Positions 27,039 through 41,300 of a stretch of DNA of 64,000 nucleotides are shown here, one piece after another. Numbering within the stretch: the stretch's first letter is position 1; each line of letters begins with the position of its first letter. Origin of the DNA: Halictus rubicundus (Eukaryota > Arthropoda > Insecta > Hymenoptera > Halictidae); NCBI RefSeq assembly GCF_050948215.1, contig NW_027488698.1:1-64000 (forward strand), given 5' to 3'. A program made the position numbers and the translations under genes. The notes below the pieces were generated by a model. The model ran no database searches. It was not told the origin of the DNA and saw only the letters and a program-made list of their open reading frames with translations.

Positions 27039-27626
27039 TGTTCAGGATTAGCCTAAAATTGTGAGATTCAAACGAAGGGGGTTTCGACCGTTGGTGGCCG
27101 GTTCGTACTTGTTTTCGTGTTGTGAGCGCGAAACCGAGCAGCCGTTGTCTCGGTCGCGTAAACAGCCGTGTCACCGGCGACAAACACCTTTGTTTGAATT
27201 TCACCTCACGATCAAAGGTGAACCGAATTCACCTATGGAAAACCCTACGATCAACGGTTCTCCCGACGTCTCGTGCGTTACCGTGCGCGAACGCACGATC
27301 AGACGTCGTTCTAACTTCGCAGCGCTCGCTTGCTTTCTCTCTTCACTTAATATCAAATTATTAGTTGTCTATCTCGTGACTTCGTCACATACTCGAAACT
27401 CATAGTGTTTTCTCGCGGCGTCGTCGCTTATTTTATATCGCGTTCATTGCATAATGTCCAGCTCTTTATACATTTTCGACGGTTTGGCCTCGTGTGCCAA
27501 ATAAAGTGTGTTGAAACAACAATCGGAGTTCCCGTTTATCGCCTCCTGTCTACACCACCTTCCTCAGCGTTCAATTCTGAGCGGTCCCGGCCTCAGGCAG
27601 CTCGAAGTCTCGTGCATGCCGAAACA
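27039..27626 (+). repeat. 3' LTR of the BEL/Pao element
   Basis: Direct copy of 20886-21473, same length, with about three substitutions. The AATAAA at 27500-27505 is the likely polyadenylation signal of the element's RNA. The next base begins an AT-rich satellite and not the GGATA array found left of the element. Confidence 0.95.
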
Positions 27627-27900
27627 CACTAGAATATGCCAGCATATACTCGAATATAGCAGAATACACTAGAATATACAAGAATATACTTGAATATACT
27701 AGTATATAGCAGAATAGCCTAGGATATACCGGAATATATTTGAATATACTAGAATATTGCAAAATACACTAAAATATACCAGAATATACTTGAATATACT
27801 AGTATATAGCAAAATAGCCTAGAATATACCGGAATATACTTGAATATACTAGAATATAGCAGAATATACTAGAATATACACGAATATACTTGAATATCTA
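27627..27900. repeat. AT-rich satellite, 10-bp monomer in 100-bp units
   Basis: Nearly every 10 bases is a variant of AGAATATACT (TGAATATACT, AGTATATAGC, AGAATAGCCT, GGAATATACC). Ten monomers make a 100-bp higher-order unit, seen twice in succession from about 27677 and starting each time AGAATATACT, TGAATATACT, AGTATATAGC. It is unrelated to the 12-bp satellite and seen nowhere else in the window. The only open frames are repeat translations. Confidence 0.9.
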
Positions 27901-27945
27901 GAGGATGCGAAGGTAGGATCCTGTATCCTATCCTTTCCTCTATCA
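27900..27945. other. Satellite orientation switch point
   Basis: Directly after the AT-rich block come about 20 bases in GGATA orientation (TAGAGGATGCGAAGGTAGG), then GGATCC, then TGTATCCTATCC and onward in TATCC orientation. The arms form an imperfect inverted repeat around GGATCC near 27917-27922. All 12-bp satellite to the left of the BEL element has one orientation and all of it to the right has the other. Confidence 0.8.
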
Positions 27946-28079
27946 CATCCTATCCTCTATCCTATCCTATCCTCTATCCTATCCTATCCTCTATCCTATA
28001 ATATCCTCTATCCTATCCTATCCTCTATCCTATCCTATCCTCTATCCTATCCTATCCTCTATCCTATCCTATCCTCTAT

Positions 28080-31000
28080 CCTATAATATCATCTATCCTA
28101 TCCTATCCTCTATCCTATCCTATCCTGTATCCTATCCTATCCTCAATTCTATACTATACTCCATCCTATCCTATCCGCTATCCTGTCCTATCCTCTATCC
28201 TATAATATCCTCTATCCTATCCAATCCTCTATCCTATCCAATCCTCTATCCTATACTCTATCCTATCCTCTATCCTATCCTATCCTATCCTCTATCCTAT
28301 CCTATCCTATCCTCTATCCTATCCTATCCTCTAACCTATCTTATCCTCTATCCTATCCTATCCTCCATCCTATCCTATCCTCTATCCTATAATATCATCT
28401 ATCCTATCCTATTCTCTATCCTATCCTATATTCTATCCTATCCTATCCTCAATTCTTTCCTATCCTCTATCATCTGCTCTATCCTCTCCTATCCTTAATC
28501 CTATCCTATCCTCTATCCGATCCTATCCTCTATCCTATCCAATCCTATATCCTATCCTCTATCCTACCCTACCCTCTATCCTATCATATCCTCTATCCTA
28601 TCCTATCCTCTATCCTATCCTATCCTCTATCCTATCATATCCTCTATCCTATCCTATCCTCTATCCTATCCTATCCTCTATCCTATCCTATCCTCTATCC
28701 CATCCTATCCTCTATCCTATCCTATCCTCTATAATATCGTATCCTCTATAATATCGTATCCTGTATCCTATCCTGTCCTCTTTCCTATCCTATACTCAAT
28801 CCTATCCTATCCTCTATCCTATCCAATCCCCTATCCTATCCTCTATCCTATCCTATCCTCTATCCTATCCTATCCTCTATCCTATCCTATCCTATCCTCT
28901 ATCCTATCCTATCCTCTATCCTATCCTATCCTCTATCCTATCCTATCCTCTATCCTATCCTATCCTCTATCCTATCCTTTCCTCTATCCTATCCTATCCT
29001 CTATCCTATCCTATCTTCTATCCTATCCTATCCTATTCTCTATCCTATCATATCCTCTATCCTATCCTATCCTCTATCCTATCCTATCCTCTATCCTATC
29101 CTATCCTCTATCCTATCCTATCCTCTATCCCATCCTATCCTCTATCCTATAATATCATCTATCCTATCCTATCCTCTATCCTATCCTATCCTCTATCCTA
29201 TCCTATCCTCTATCCTATCCTATCCTCTTTCCTATCCTATCCTCTATCCTATCCTATCCTCTATCCTATCCCATCCTCTATCCTATCCTATCCTGTATAA
29301 TATCGTATCCTGTTTCCTATCCTGTCCTCTTTCCTATCCTATCATCAATCCTATCCTATCCTCTATCGTCTCCTATCCTCTGTCCCATCCTATCCTCTAT
29401 CCTATCCTATCCTCTATAATATCGTATCCTCTATAATATCGTATCCTCTATCCTATAATATCCTCTATCCTATCCTATCCTCTATCCTATCTTATCCTCT
29501 ATACTATCCTATCCTCCATCCTATCCTATCCTCTATCCTATAATATCATCTATCCTATCCTATCCTGTATAATATCGTATCCTGTTTCCTATCCTGTCCT
29601 CTTTCCTATCCTATCATCAATCCTATCCTATCCTCTATCGTCTCCTATCCTCTGTCCCATCCTATCCTCTATCCTATCCTATCCTCTATCCTATAATATC
29701 ATCTATCCTATCCTATCCTCTATCCTATCCTATCCACTATCCTATCATATCCTCTATCCTATCCTATCCTCTATCCTATCCTATCCTCTATCCTATCCTA
29801 TCCTCTATCCTATCCTATCCTGTATAATATCGTATCCTGTTTGCTATCCTGTCCTCTTTCCTATCCTATCATCAATCCTATCCTATCCACTATCGTCTCC
29901 TATCCTCTGTCCCATCCTATCCTCTATCCTATCCTATCCTCTATAATATCGTATCCTGTATCCTATCCTGTCCTCTTTCCTATCCTATCCTCAATCCTAT
30001 CCTATCCTCTATCCTATCGTATCCTCTATCCTATCCAATCCTCTATCCTATCCTATCCTCTATCCCATCCTATCCTCTATCCTATCCTATCCTCTATCCT
30101 ATCCTATCCTCTATAATATCGTATCCTGTATCCAATCCTGTCCTCTTTCCTATCTTATCATGTATCCTATCCTATCCTCTATCCTATCCTATCCTCTATC
30201 CTATCCCATCCTCTATCCTATCCTATCCTGTATAATATCGTATCCTGTTTCCTATCCTGTCCTCTTTCCTATCCTATCATCAATCCTATCCTATCCTCTA
30301 TCGTCTCCTATCCTCTGTCCCATCCTATCCTCTATCCTATCCTATCCTCTATAATATCGTATCCTCTATAATATCGTATCCTCTATCCTAGAATATCCTC
30401 TATCCTATCCTATCCTCTATCCTATCTTATCCTCTATACTATCCTATCCTCCATCCTATCCTATCCTCTATCCTATAATATCATCTATCCTATCCTATCC
30501 TGTATAATATCGTATCCTGTTTCCTATCCTGTCCTCTTTCCTATCCTATCATCAATCCTATCCTATCCTCTATCGTCTCCTATCCTCTGTCCCATCCTAT
30601 CCTCTATCCTATCCTATCCTCTATCCTATAATATCATCTATCCTATCCTATCCTCTATCCTATCCTATCCACTATCCTATCATATCCTCTATCCTATCCT
30701 ATCCTCTATCCTATCCTATCCTCTATCCTATCCTATCCTCTATCCTATCCTATCCTGTATAATATCGTATCCTGTTTGCTATCCTGTCCTCTTTCCTATC
30801 CTATCATCAATCCTATCCTATCCACTATCGTCTCCTATCCTCTGTCCCATCCTATCCTCTATCCTATCCTATCCTCTATAATATCGTATCCTGTATCCTA
30901 TCCTGTCCTCTTTCCTATCCTATCCTCAATCCTATCCTATCCTCTATCCTATCGTATCCTCTATCCTATCCAATCCTCTATCCTATCCTATCCTCTATCC

Positions 31001-34000
31001 CATCCTATCCTCTATCCTATCCTATCCTCTATCCTATCCTATCCTCTATAATATCGTATCCTGTATCCAATCCTGTCCTCTTTCCTATCTTATCATGTAT
31101 CCTATCCTATCCTCCATCCTATCCTATCCTCTATCCTATCCTATCCTCTATCTTATCCTATCCTCTATCCTATCCTATCCTCAATTCTATCCTATACTCC
31201 ATCCTATCCTATCCGCTATCCTATCCTATCCTCTATCCTACAATATCCTCTATCCTATCCTATCCTCTATCCTATCTTATCCTCTATACTATCCTATCCT
31301 CCATCCTATCCTATCCTCTATCCTATAATATCATCTATCCTATCCTATCCTCTATCCTATCCTACCCTCTATCCTATCATATCCTCTATCCTATCCTATC
31401 CTCTATCATATCCTATCCTCTATCATATCCAATCCCCTATCCTATACTCTATCATATCCTATCATCTATCCTATCATATCCTCTATCCTATTCTATCCTC
31501 TTTCCTATCCTATCCTCTATCCTATCCTATCCTCTATCCTATCCCATCCTCTATCCTATCCTATCCTGTATAATATCGTATCCTGTTTCCTATCCTGTCC
31601 TCTTTCCTATCCTATCATCAATCCTATCCTATCCTCTATCGTCTCCTATCCTCTGTCCCATCCTATCCTCTATCCTATCCTATCCTCTATAATATCGTAT
31701 CCTCTATCCTATAATATCCTCTATCCTATCCTATCCTCTATCCTATCTTATCCTCTATACTATCCTATCCTCCATCCTATCATATCCTCTATCCTATAAT
31801 ATCATCTATCCTATCCTATCCTGTATAATATCGTATCCTGTTTCCTATGCTGTCCTCTTTCCTATCCTATCATCAATCCTATCCTATCCTCTATCGTCTC
31901 CTATCCTCTGTCCCATCCTATCCTCTATCCTATCCTATCCTCTATCCTATAATATCATCTATCCTATCCTATCCTCTATCCTATCCTATCCACTATCCTA
32001 TCATATCCTCTATCCTATCCTATCCTCTATCCTATCCTATCCTCTATCCTATCCTATCCTCTATCCTATCCTATCCTGTATAATATCGTATCCTGTTTCC
32101 TATCCTGTCCTCTTTCCTATCCTATCATCAATCCTATCCTATCCTCTATCGTCTCCTATCCTCTGTCCCATCCTATCCTCTATCCTATCCTATCCTCTAT
32201 AATATCGTATCCTGTATCCTATCCTCTCCTCTTTCCTATCCTATCCTCAATCCTATCCTATCCTCTATCCTATCGTATCCTCTATCCTATCCAATCCTCT
32301 ATCCTATCCTATCCTCTATCCCATCCTATCCTCTATCCTATCCTATCCTCTATCCTATCCTATCCTCTATAATATCGTATCCTGTATCCACTCCTGTCCT
32401 CTTTCCTATCTTATCATGTATCCTATCCTATCCTCCATCCTATCCTATCCTCTATCCTATCCTATCCTCTATCTTATCCTATCCTCTATCCTATCCTATC
32501 CTCAATTCTATCCTATACTCTATCCTATCCTATCCGCTATCCTATCCTATCCTCTATCCTACAATATCCTCTATCCTATCCTATCCTCTATCCTATCTTA
32601 TCCTCTATACTATCCTATCCTCCATCCTATCCTATCCTCTATCCTATAATATCATCTATCCTATCCTATCCTCTATCCTATCCTATCCTCTATCCTATCA
32701 TATCCTCTATCCTATCCTATCCTCTATCCTATCCTATCCTCTATCCTATCCTATCCTCTATCATATCCTATCCTCTATCATATCCAATCCCCTATCCTAT
32801 ACTCTATCATATCCTATCATCTATCCTATCATATCCTCTATCCTATTCTATACTCTATCCTATCCTTTCCTCTATCCTATCCTATCCTCTATAATATCGC
32901 ATCCTCTATAATATCGTATCCTGTATCCTATCCTGTCCTCTTTCCTATCTTATCAACTATCCTATCCTATCCTCCATCCTATCCTATCCTCTATCCTATA
33001 ATATCATCTATCCTATCCTATCCTCTATCCTATCCTATCCTCTATCCTATCCTATCCTGTATCCTATCCTATCCTCAATTCTATACTATACTCCATCCTA
33101 TCCTATCCGCTATCCTGTCCTATCCTCTATCCTATAATATCCTCTATCCTATCCAATCCTCTATCCTATCCAATCCTCTATCCTATACTCTATCCTATCC
33201 TCTATCCTATCCTATCCTATCCTCTATCCTATCCTATCCTATCCTCTATCCTATCCTATCCTCTAACCTATCTTATCCTCTATCCTATCCTATCCTCCAT
33301 CCTATCCTATCCTCTATCCTATAATATCATCTATCCTATCCTATTCTCTATCCTATCCTATATTCTATCCTATCCTATCCTCAATTCTTTCCTATCCTCT
33401 ATCATCTGCTCTATCCTCTCCTATCCTTAATCCTATCCTATCCTCTATCCGATCCTATCCTCTATCCTATCCAATCCTATATCCTATCCTCTATCCTACC
33501 CTACCCTCTATCCTATCATATCCTCTATCCTATCCTATCCTCTATCCTATCCTATCCTCTATCCTATCATATCCTCTATCCTATCCTATCCTCTATCCTA
33601 TCCTATCCTCTATCCTATCCTATCCTCTATCCCATCCTATCCTCTATCCTATCCTATCCTCTATAATATCGTATCCTCTATAATATCGTATCCTGTATCC
33701 TATCCTGTCCTCTTTCCTATCCTATACTCAATCCTATCCTATCCTCTATCCTATCCAATCCCCTATCCTATCCTCTATCCTATCCTATCCTCTATCCTAT
33801 CCTATCCTCTATCCTATCCTATCCTCTATCCTATCCTATCCTCTATCCTATCCTATCCTCTATCCTATCCTATCCTCTATCCTATCCTATCCTCTATCCT
33901 ATCCTTTCCTCTATCCTATCCTATCCTCTATCCTATCCTATCTTCTATCCTATCCTATCCTATTCTCTATCCTATCATATCCTCTATCCTATCCTATCCT

Positions 34001-36170
34001 CTATCCTATCCTATCCTCTATCCTATCCTATCCTCTATCCTATCCTATCCTCTATCCCATCCTATCCTCTATCCTATAATATCATCTATCCTATCCTATC
34101 CTCTATCCTATCCTATCCTCTATCCTATCCTATCCTCTATCCTATCCTATCCTCTTTCCTATCCTATCCTCTATCCTATCCTATCCTCTATCCTATCCCA
34201 TCCTCTATCCTATCCTATCCTGTATAATATCGTATCCTGTTTCCTATCCTGTCCTCTTTCCTATCCTATCATCAATCCTATCCTATCCTCTATCGTCTCC
34301 TATCCTCTGTCCCATCCTATCCTCTATCCTATCCTATCCTCTATAATATCGTATCCTCTATAATATCGTATCCTCTATCCTATAATATCCTCTATCCTAT
34401 CCTATCCTCTATCCTATCTTATCCTCTATACTATCCTATCCTCCATCCTATCCTATCCTCTATCCTATAATATCATCTATCCTATCCTATCCTGTATAAT
34501 ATCGTATCCTGTTTCCTATCCTGTCCTCTTTCCTATCCTATCATCAATCCTATCCTATCCTCTATCGTCTCCTATCCTCTGTCCCATCCTATCCTCTATC
34601 CTATCCTATCCTCTATCCTATAATATCATCTATCCTATCCTATCCTCTATCCTATCCTATCCACTATCCTATCATATCCTCTATCCTATCCTATCCTCTA
34701 TCCTATCCTATCCTCTATCCTATCCTATCCTCTATCCTATCCTATCCTGTATAATATCGTATCCTGTTTGCTATCCTGTCCTCTTTCCTATCCTATCATC
34801 AATCCTATCCTATCCACTATCGTCTCCTATCCTCTGTCCCATCCTATCCTCTATCCTATCCTATCCTCTATAATATCGTATCCTGTATCCTATCCTGTCC
34901 TCTTTCCTATCCTATCCTCAATCCTATCCTATCCTCTATCCTATCGTATCCTCTATCCTATCCAATCCTCTATCCTATCCTATCCTCTATCCCATCCTAT
35001 CCTCTATCCTATCCTATCCTCTATCCTATCCTATCCTCTATAATATCGTATCCTGTATCCAATCCTGTCCTCTTTCCTATCTTATCATGTATCCTATCCT
35101 ATCCTCTATCCTATCCTATCCTCTATCCTATCCCATCCTCTATCCTATCCTATCCTGTATAATATCGTATCCTGTTTCCTATCCTGTCCTCTTTCCTATC
35201 CTATCATCAATCCTATCCTATCCTCTATCGTCTCCTATCCTCTGTCCCATCCTATCCTCTATCCTATCCTATCCTCTATAATATCGTATCCTCTATAATA
35301 TCGTATCCTCTATCCTAGAATATCCTCTATCCTATCCTATCCTCTATCCTATCTTATCCTCTATACTATCCTATCCTCCATCCTATCCTATCCTCTATCC
35401 TATAATATCATCTATCCTATCCTATCCTGTATAATATCGTATCCTGTTTCCTATCCTGTCCTCTTTCCTATCCTATCATCAATCCTATCCTATCCTCTAT
35501 CGTCTCCTATCCTCTGTCCCATCCTATCCTCTATCCTATCCTATCCTCTATCCTATAATATCATCTATCCTATCCTATCCTCTATCCTATCCTATCCACT
35601 ATCCTATCATATCCTCTATCCTATCCTATCCTCTATCCTATCCTATCCTCTATCCTATCCTATCCTCTATCCTATCCTATCCTCTATCCTATCCTATCCT
35701 GTATAATATCGTATCCTGTTTCCTATCCTGTCCTCTTTCCTATCCTATCATCAATCCTATCCTATCCTCTATCGTCTCCTATCCTCTGTCCCATCCTATC
35801 CTCTATCCTATCCTATCCTCTATAATATCGTATCCTGTATCCTATCCTGTCCTCTTTCCTATCCTATCCTCAATCCTATCCTATCCTCTATCCTATCGTA
35901 TCCTCTATCCTATCCAATCCTCTATCCTATCCTATCCTCTATCCCATCCTATCCTCTATCCTATCCTATCCTCTATCCTATCCTATCCTCTATAATATCG
36001 TATCCTGTATCCACTCCTGTCCTCTTTCCTATCTTATCATGTATCCTATCCTATCCTCCATCCTATCCTATCCTCTATCCTATCCTATCCTCTATCTTAT
36101 CCTATCCTCTATCCTATCCTATCCTCAATTCTATCCTATACTCCATCCTATCCTATCCGCTATCCTATCC
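28080..36170. repeat. 4.93-kb spaced higher-order duplication
   Basis: About 3.1 kb from near 28080 recurs from near 33000. CCTCAATTCTATACTATACT is at 28141 and 33073 (offset 4932), and a 276-bp block at 29841-30116 recurs at 34768-35043 (offset 4927). The same 276-bp block also occurs at 30776-31051, showing a nested repeat of about 935 bp. The right copy departs from the left near 36165. Limits are approximate. Confidence 0.8.
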
Positions 36171-38329
36171 TATCATCTATCCTATCCTATCCTCTATCCT
36201 ATCCTACCCTCTATCCTATCATATCCTCTATCCTATCCTATCCTCTATCATATCCTATCCTCTCTCCTATCCGATCCCCTATCCTATCCTATCCTCTATC
36301 CTATCCTATCCTCTTTCCTATCCTATCCTCTATCCAAACTTATCCTCTGTCCTATCCTATCCTCTATCCTATACTATCGTCTATGCTATCCTATCCTCTA
36401 TCCTATCCTATGCTCTTACTAACCCTATCCTCTATTATATCCTATCCTCTATCCTATCCGATCCTCTATCCTATCCTATCCTCTATCCTAGGCAATCCCA
36501 TATCCTATCCTCTATCCTATCCTATCCTCTATCGTATCCTTTTTTCTATAATATCGTATGTTCTATCGTATCCTATCCTCTATCCTATCCTTTCCTCTAT
36601 CCTATCCTCTATCCTATCCTTTCCTCTATCCTATCCTCTATCCAATCCTATCCTCTATCCTATCCTGTCCTCTATCCTATCTTATCACCTATCCTATCCT
36701 ATCCTCTATCCTATGCTATCCTCTATCCTATCCTATCCTCTATCCTATCCTATCCTCTATCCAATCTTATCCTCTGTCCTATCCGATCCTCTATCCTATC
36801 CTATCCTCTTACTTATCCTATCCTCTATCCTATCCTATCCCCTATCCTATACTATCCTCTATCCAATCCTATCCTCTATCCTATCCCATCCTCAATCCTA
36901 TCCTTTCGTCTATACTATCCTCTATCCTATCCTATCCTCTATCCTATCCTATCCCCTATCCTATACTATCCTCTATCCAATCCTATCCTCTATCCTATCC
37001 CATCCTCAATCCTATCCTTTCGTCTATACTATCCTCTATCCTATCCTATCCTCTTACTTATCCTATCCTCTATCCTATCCTATCCTCTATCCTATCCGAT
37101 CCTCTATCCTATCCTATCCTCTATACTAGGCAATCCCATATCCTATCCTCTATCCTATCCTATCCTCTATCGTATCCTTTTTTCTATAATATCGTATGTT
37201 CTATCGTATCCTATCCTCTATCCTATCCTTTCCTCTATCCTATCCTCTATCCTATCCTTTCCTCTATCCCATCCTCTATCCAATCCTATCCTTTATCCTA
37301 TCCTGCCCTCTATCCTATCTTATCACCTATCCTATCCTATCATCTATCCTATCCTATCCTCTATCCTATCCTATCTTCTATCCTATCCTATCCTCTATCC
37401 AATCTTATCCTCTATCCTATCCTATCCTCTATCCTATCCTATCCTCTATCCTATCCTATCCTCTATCCTATCCTATCAATCCCCTATCCTATCCTCTATT
37501 CTACCCTATCCTATATCCTATCCAATTCTCTATCCTCTATCCAATCCTACCCTCAATTCTATCCTATCGTCTATCCAATCCTATCCTCAATTCTATCCTA
37601 TCCTCTATCCTATCCTATCCTATGCTCAATCCTAACCTATTCTCTATCCTATCCTCTATCCTATCCTCTATCCTATCCTCTATCCTATCCTATCCTCTAT
37701 CCTATCCTATCCTCTATCCTATCCTATCCTCTATCCTATCCTATCAATCCCCTATCCTATCCTCTATTCTACCCTATCCTCTATCCTATCCAATTCTCTA
37801 TCCTCTATCCAATCCTATCCTCAATTCTATCCTATCGTCTATCCAATCCTATCCTCAATTCTATCCTATCCTCTATCCTATCCTATCCTATGCTCAATCC
37901 TAACCTATTCTCTATCCTATCCTCTATCCTATCCTCTATCCTATCCTCTATCCTATCCTATCCTCTATCCTATCCTATCCTCTATCCTATCCTATCCTCT
38001 ATCCTATCCTATCAATCCCCTATCCTATCCTCTATTCTACCCTATCCTCTATCCTATCCAATTCTCTATCCTCTATCCAATCCTATCCTCAATTCTATCC
38101 TATCGTCTATCCAATCCTATCCTCAATTCTATCCTATCCTCTATCCTATCCTCTATCCTATCCTCTATCCTATCCTCTATCCTATCCTATCCTTTACCCT
38201 ATCCTCTATCCTATCCTATCCTCTATCCTATCCTATCCTCTATCCTATCCTATCCTCTATCCTACCCTATCAATCCCCTATCCTATCCTCTATTCTACCC
38301 TATCCTCCATCCTATCCGATTCTATCTTT

Positions 38330-38351
38330 AGGATAGAGGAAACTCTATCCT
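38330..38351. repeat. Perfect hairpin within the satellite (micro-inversion)
   Basis: AGGATAGAG, loop GAAA, then CTCTATCCT: a 9-bp perfect stem with a 4-base loop. The left arm is the only stretch of satellite in GGATA orientation noticed in the right-hand array. It may be a small inversion or fold-back replication error. Confidence 0.85.
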
Positions 38352-41300
38352 ATATAATTCCTATCTTACTTATCCTATCCTCTATCCTATCCTATCCTCT
38401 ATCCTATCCTATCCTCTATCCAATCCTATCCTCTATCCTATCCTATCGTCTATCCTATCCCATCATCAATCCTATCCTTTCGTCTATACTATCCTCTATC
38501 CTATCCTATCCTCTTACTTATCCTATCCTCTATCCTATCCTATCCTCTATCCTATCCGATCCTCTATCCTATCCTATCCTCTATCCTAGGCAATCCCATA
38601 TCCTATCCTCTATCCTATCCTATCCTCTATCGTATCCTTTTTTCTATAATATCGTATGTTCTATCGTATCCTATCCTCTATCCTATCCCTTCCTCTATCC
38701 TATCCTCTATCCTATCCTTTCCTCTATCCTATCCTCTATCCAATCCTATCCTCTATCCTATCCTGTCCTCTATCCTATCTTATCACCTATCCTATCCTAT
38801 CCTCTATCCTATGCTATCCTCTATCCTATCCTATCCTCTATCCTATCCTATCCTCTATCCAATCTTATCCTCTGTCCTATCCGATCCTCTATCCTATCCT
38901 ATCCTCTTACTTATCCTATCCTCTATCCTATCCTATCCCCTATCCTATACTATCCTCTATCCAATCCTATCCTCTATCCTATCCCATCCTCAATCCTATC
39001 CTTTCGTCTATACTATCCTCTATCCTATCCTATCCTCTATCCTATCCTATCCTCTATCCTATCCGATCCTCTATCCTATCCTATCCTCTATCCTAGGCAG
39101 TCCCATATCCTATCCTCTATCCTATCCTATCCTCTATCGTATCCTTTTTTCTATAATATCGTATGTTCTATCGTATCCTATCCTCTATCCTATCCTTTCC
39201 TCTATCCTATCCTTTCCTCTATCCTATCCTCTATCCAATCCTATCCTCTATCCTATCCTGTCCTCTATCCTATCTTATCACCTATCCTATCCTATCCTCT
39301 ATCCTATGCTATCCTCTATCCTATCCTATCCTCTATCCTATCCTATCCTCTATCCAATCTTATCCTCTGTCCTATCCGATCCTCTATCCTATCCTATCCT
39401 CTTACTTATCCTATCCTCTATCCTATCCTATCCCCTATCCTATACTATCCTCTATCCAATCCTATCCTCTATCCTATCCCATCCTCAATCCTATCCTTTC
39501 GTCTATACTATCCTCTATCCTATCCTATCCTCTATCCTATCCTATCCTCTATCCTATCCGATCCTCTATCCTATCCTATCCTCTATCCTAGGCAGTCCCA
39601 TATCCTATCCTCTATCCTATCCTATCCTCTATCGTATCCTTTTTTCTATAATATCGTATGTTCTATCGTATCCTATCCTCTATCCTATCCTTTCCTCTAT
39701 CCTATCCTCTATCCTATCCTTTCCTCTATCCTATCCTCTATCCAATCCTATCCTCTATCCTATCCTGTCCTCTATCCTATCTTATCACCTATCCTATCCT
39801 ATCCTCTATCCTATCCTATCCTCTATCCTATGGTATCCTCTATCCTATCATATCCTCTATCCTATCCTATCATCTATCGTATGCTCTATCCTCTCCTATC
39901 AACTATCCTATCCTATCCTCTATCATATCCTATCCTCTATCCAATCTTATCCTCTGTCCTATCCTATCCTCTATCCTATCCTATCCTCTATGCTATCCTA
40001 TCCTCTATCCTATCCTATGCTCTTACTAATCCTATCCTCCATTATATCCTATCCTCTATCCTATCCTATCCTCTATTCTATCCTATCCTCTATCCTATCC
40101 TATCCTCTATCCTATCATATCCTCTATCCTGTCCTATCCTCTATCGTATCCTCTATCCTATCCTATCCTATAATCTATCCTATCCCATCATCAATCCTAT
40201 CCTTTCGTCTACACTATCCTCTATCCTATCCTATCCTCTTACTTATCCTATCTTCTATCCTATCCTATCCTCTATCCTATCCGATCCTCTATCGTATCCT
40301 ATCCTCTATCCTATCCTGTCCTCTATCTTATCCTATCCTCTATCCTATCATATCCTCTATCCTATCCTAGCCTCTATCGTATGCTCTATCCTATCCTATC
40401 AACTATCATATCCTATCCTCTATCATATCCTATCCTCTATCCAATCCTATCCTCTATCCTATCCTATCCTCTATCCTATACTATCCTCTATCCAATCTTA
40501 TCCTCTATCCTATCCGATCCTCTATCCAATCCTCTCCTCTATCCTATCCTATAATCTATCCTATCCCATCATCAATCCTATCCTTTCGTCTACACTATCC
40601 TCTATCCTATCCTATCCTCTTACTTATCCTATCCTCTATCCTATCCTATCCTCTATCCTATCCGATCCTCTATCCTATCCTATCCTCTATCCTATCCTAT
40701 CCTCTATCCTATCCTATCCTCTATCCTATCCTATCCTCTCTCCTATCCGATCCCCTATCCTATCCTATCCTCTATCCTATCCTATCCTCTTTCCTATCCT
40801 ATGCTCTATCCAATCTTATCCTCTGTCCTATCCTATCCTCTATCCTATACTATCGTCTATGCTATCCTATCCTCTATCCTATCCTATGCTCTTACTAACC
40901 CTATCCTCTATTATATCCTATCCTCTATCCTATCCTATCCTCTATCCTATCCTATCTTCTATCCTATCCTATCCTCTATCCTAACCTATCCTCTATCCTA
41001 TCCTATCCTCTATCCTATTCTATCCTCTACCCTATAATACCATGTATCCTATCCTATTCTCTATCCTATCCTATCCTCTATCGTATGCTCTATCCTATCC
41101 TATCAACTATCCTATCCTATCAACTATCCTATCCTATCCTCTATCCTATCCTATCAACTATCCTATCCTATCCTCTATCCTATCCTATCCCATCCTATCC
41201 TCTATCCTATCCTATACTCTATCGTATCCTATCCTGTATCGTATCCTATACTCTATCCTATCCTATCCTCTATCGTATCCTATCCTCTATCCTATCCTGT

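Larger units (their letters stand above)
20886..27626 (+). mobile_element. Complete BEL/Pao LTR retrotransposon
   Basis: A 6741-bp element with two 588-bp direct LTRs (TG...CA), a tRNA primer site three bases after the 5' LTR, one long gag-pol frame and a purine-rich tract before the 3' LTR. The Pao-type protein order (DUF1759-like gag, knuckles, protease, reverse transcriptase, RNase H, integrase, C-terminal domain) assigns it to BEL/Pao, a family known only from animals. The LTRs differ at about three positions (0.5%), so insertion is recent. The five bases before it (GATAG) and after it (CACTA) do not match, so no target duplication is present. It also separates two unlike flanks: GGATA satellite on the left and an AT-rich decamer satellite on the right. 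Confidence 0.95.
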
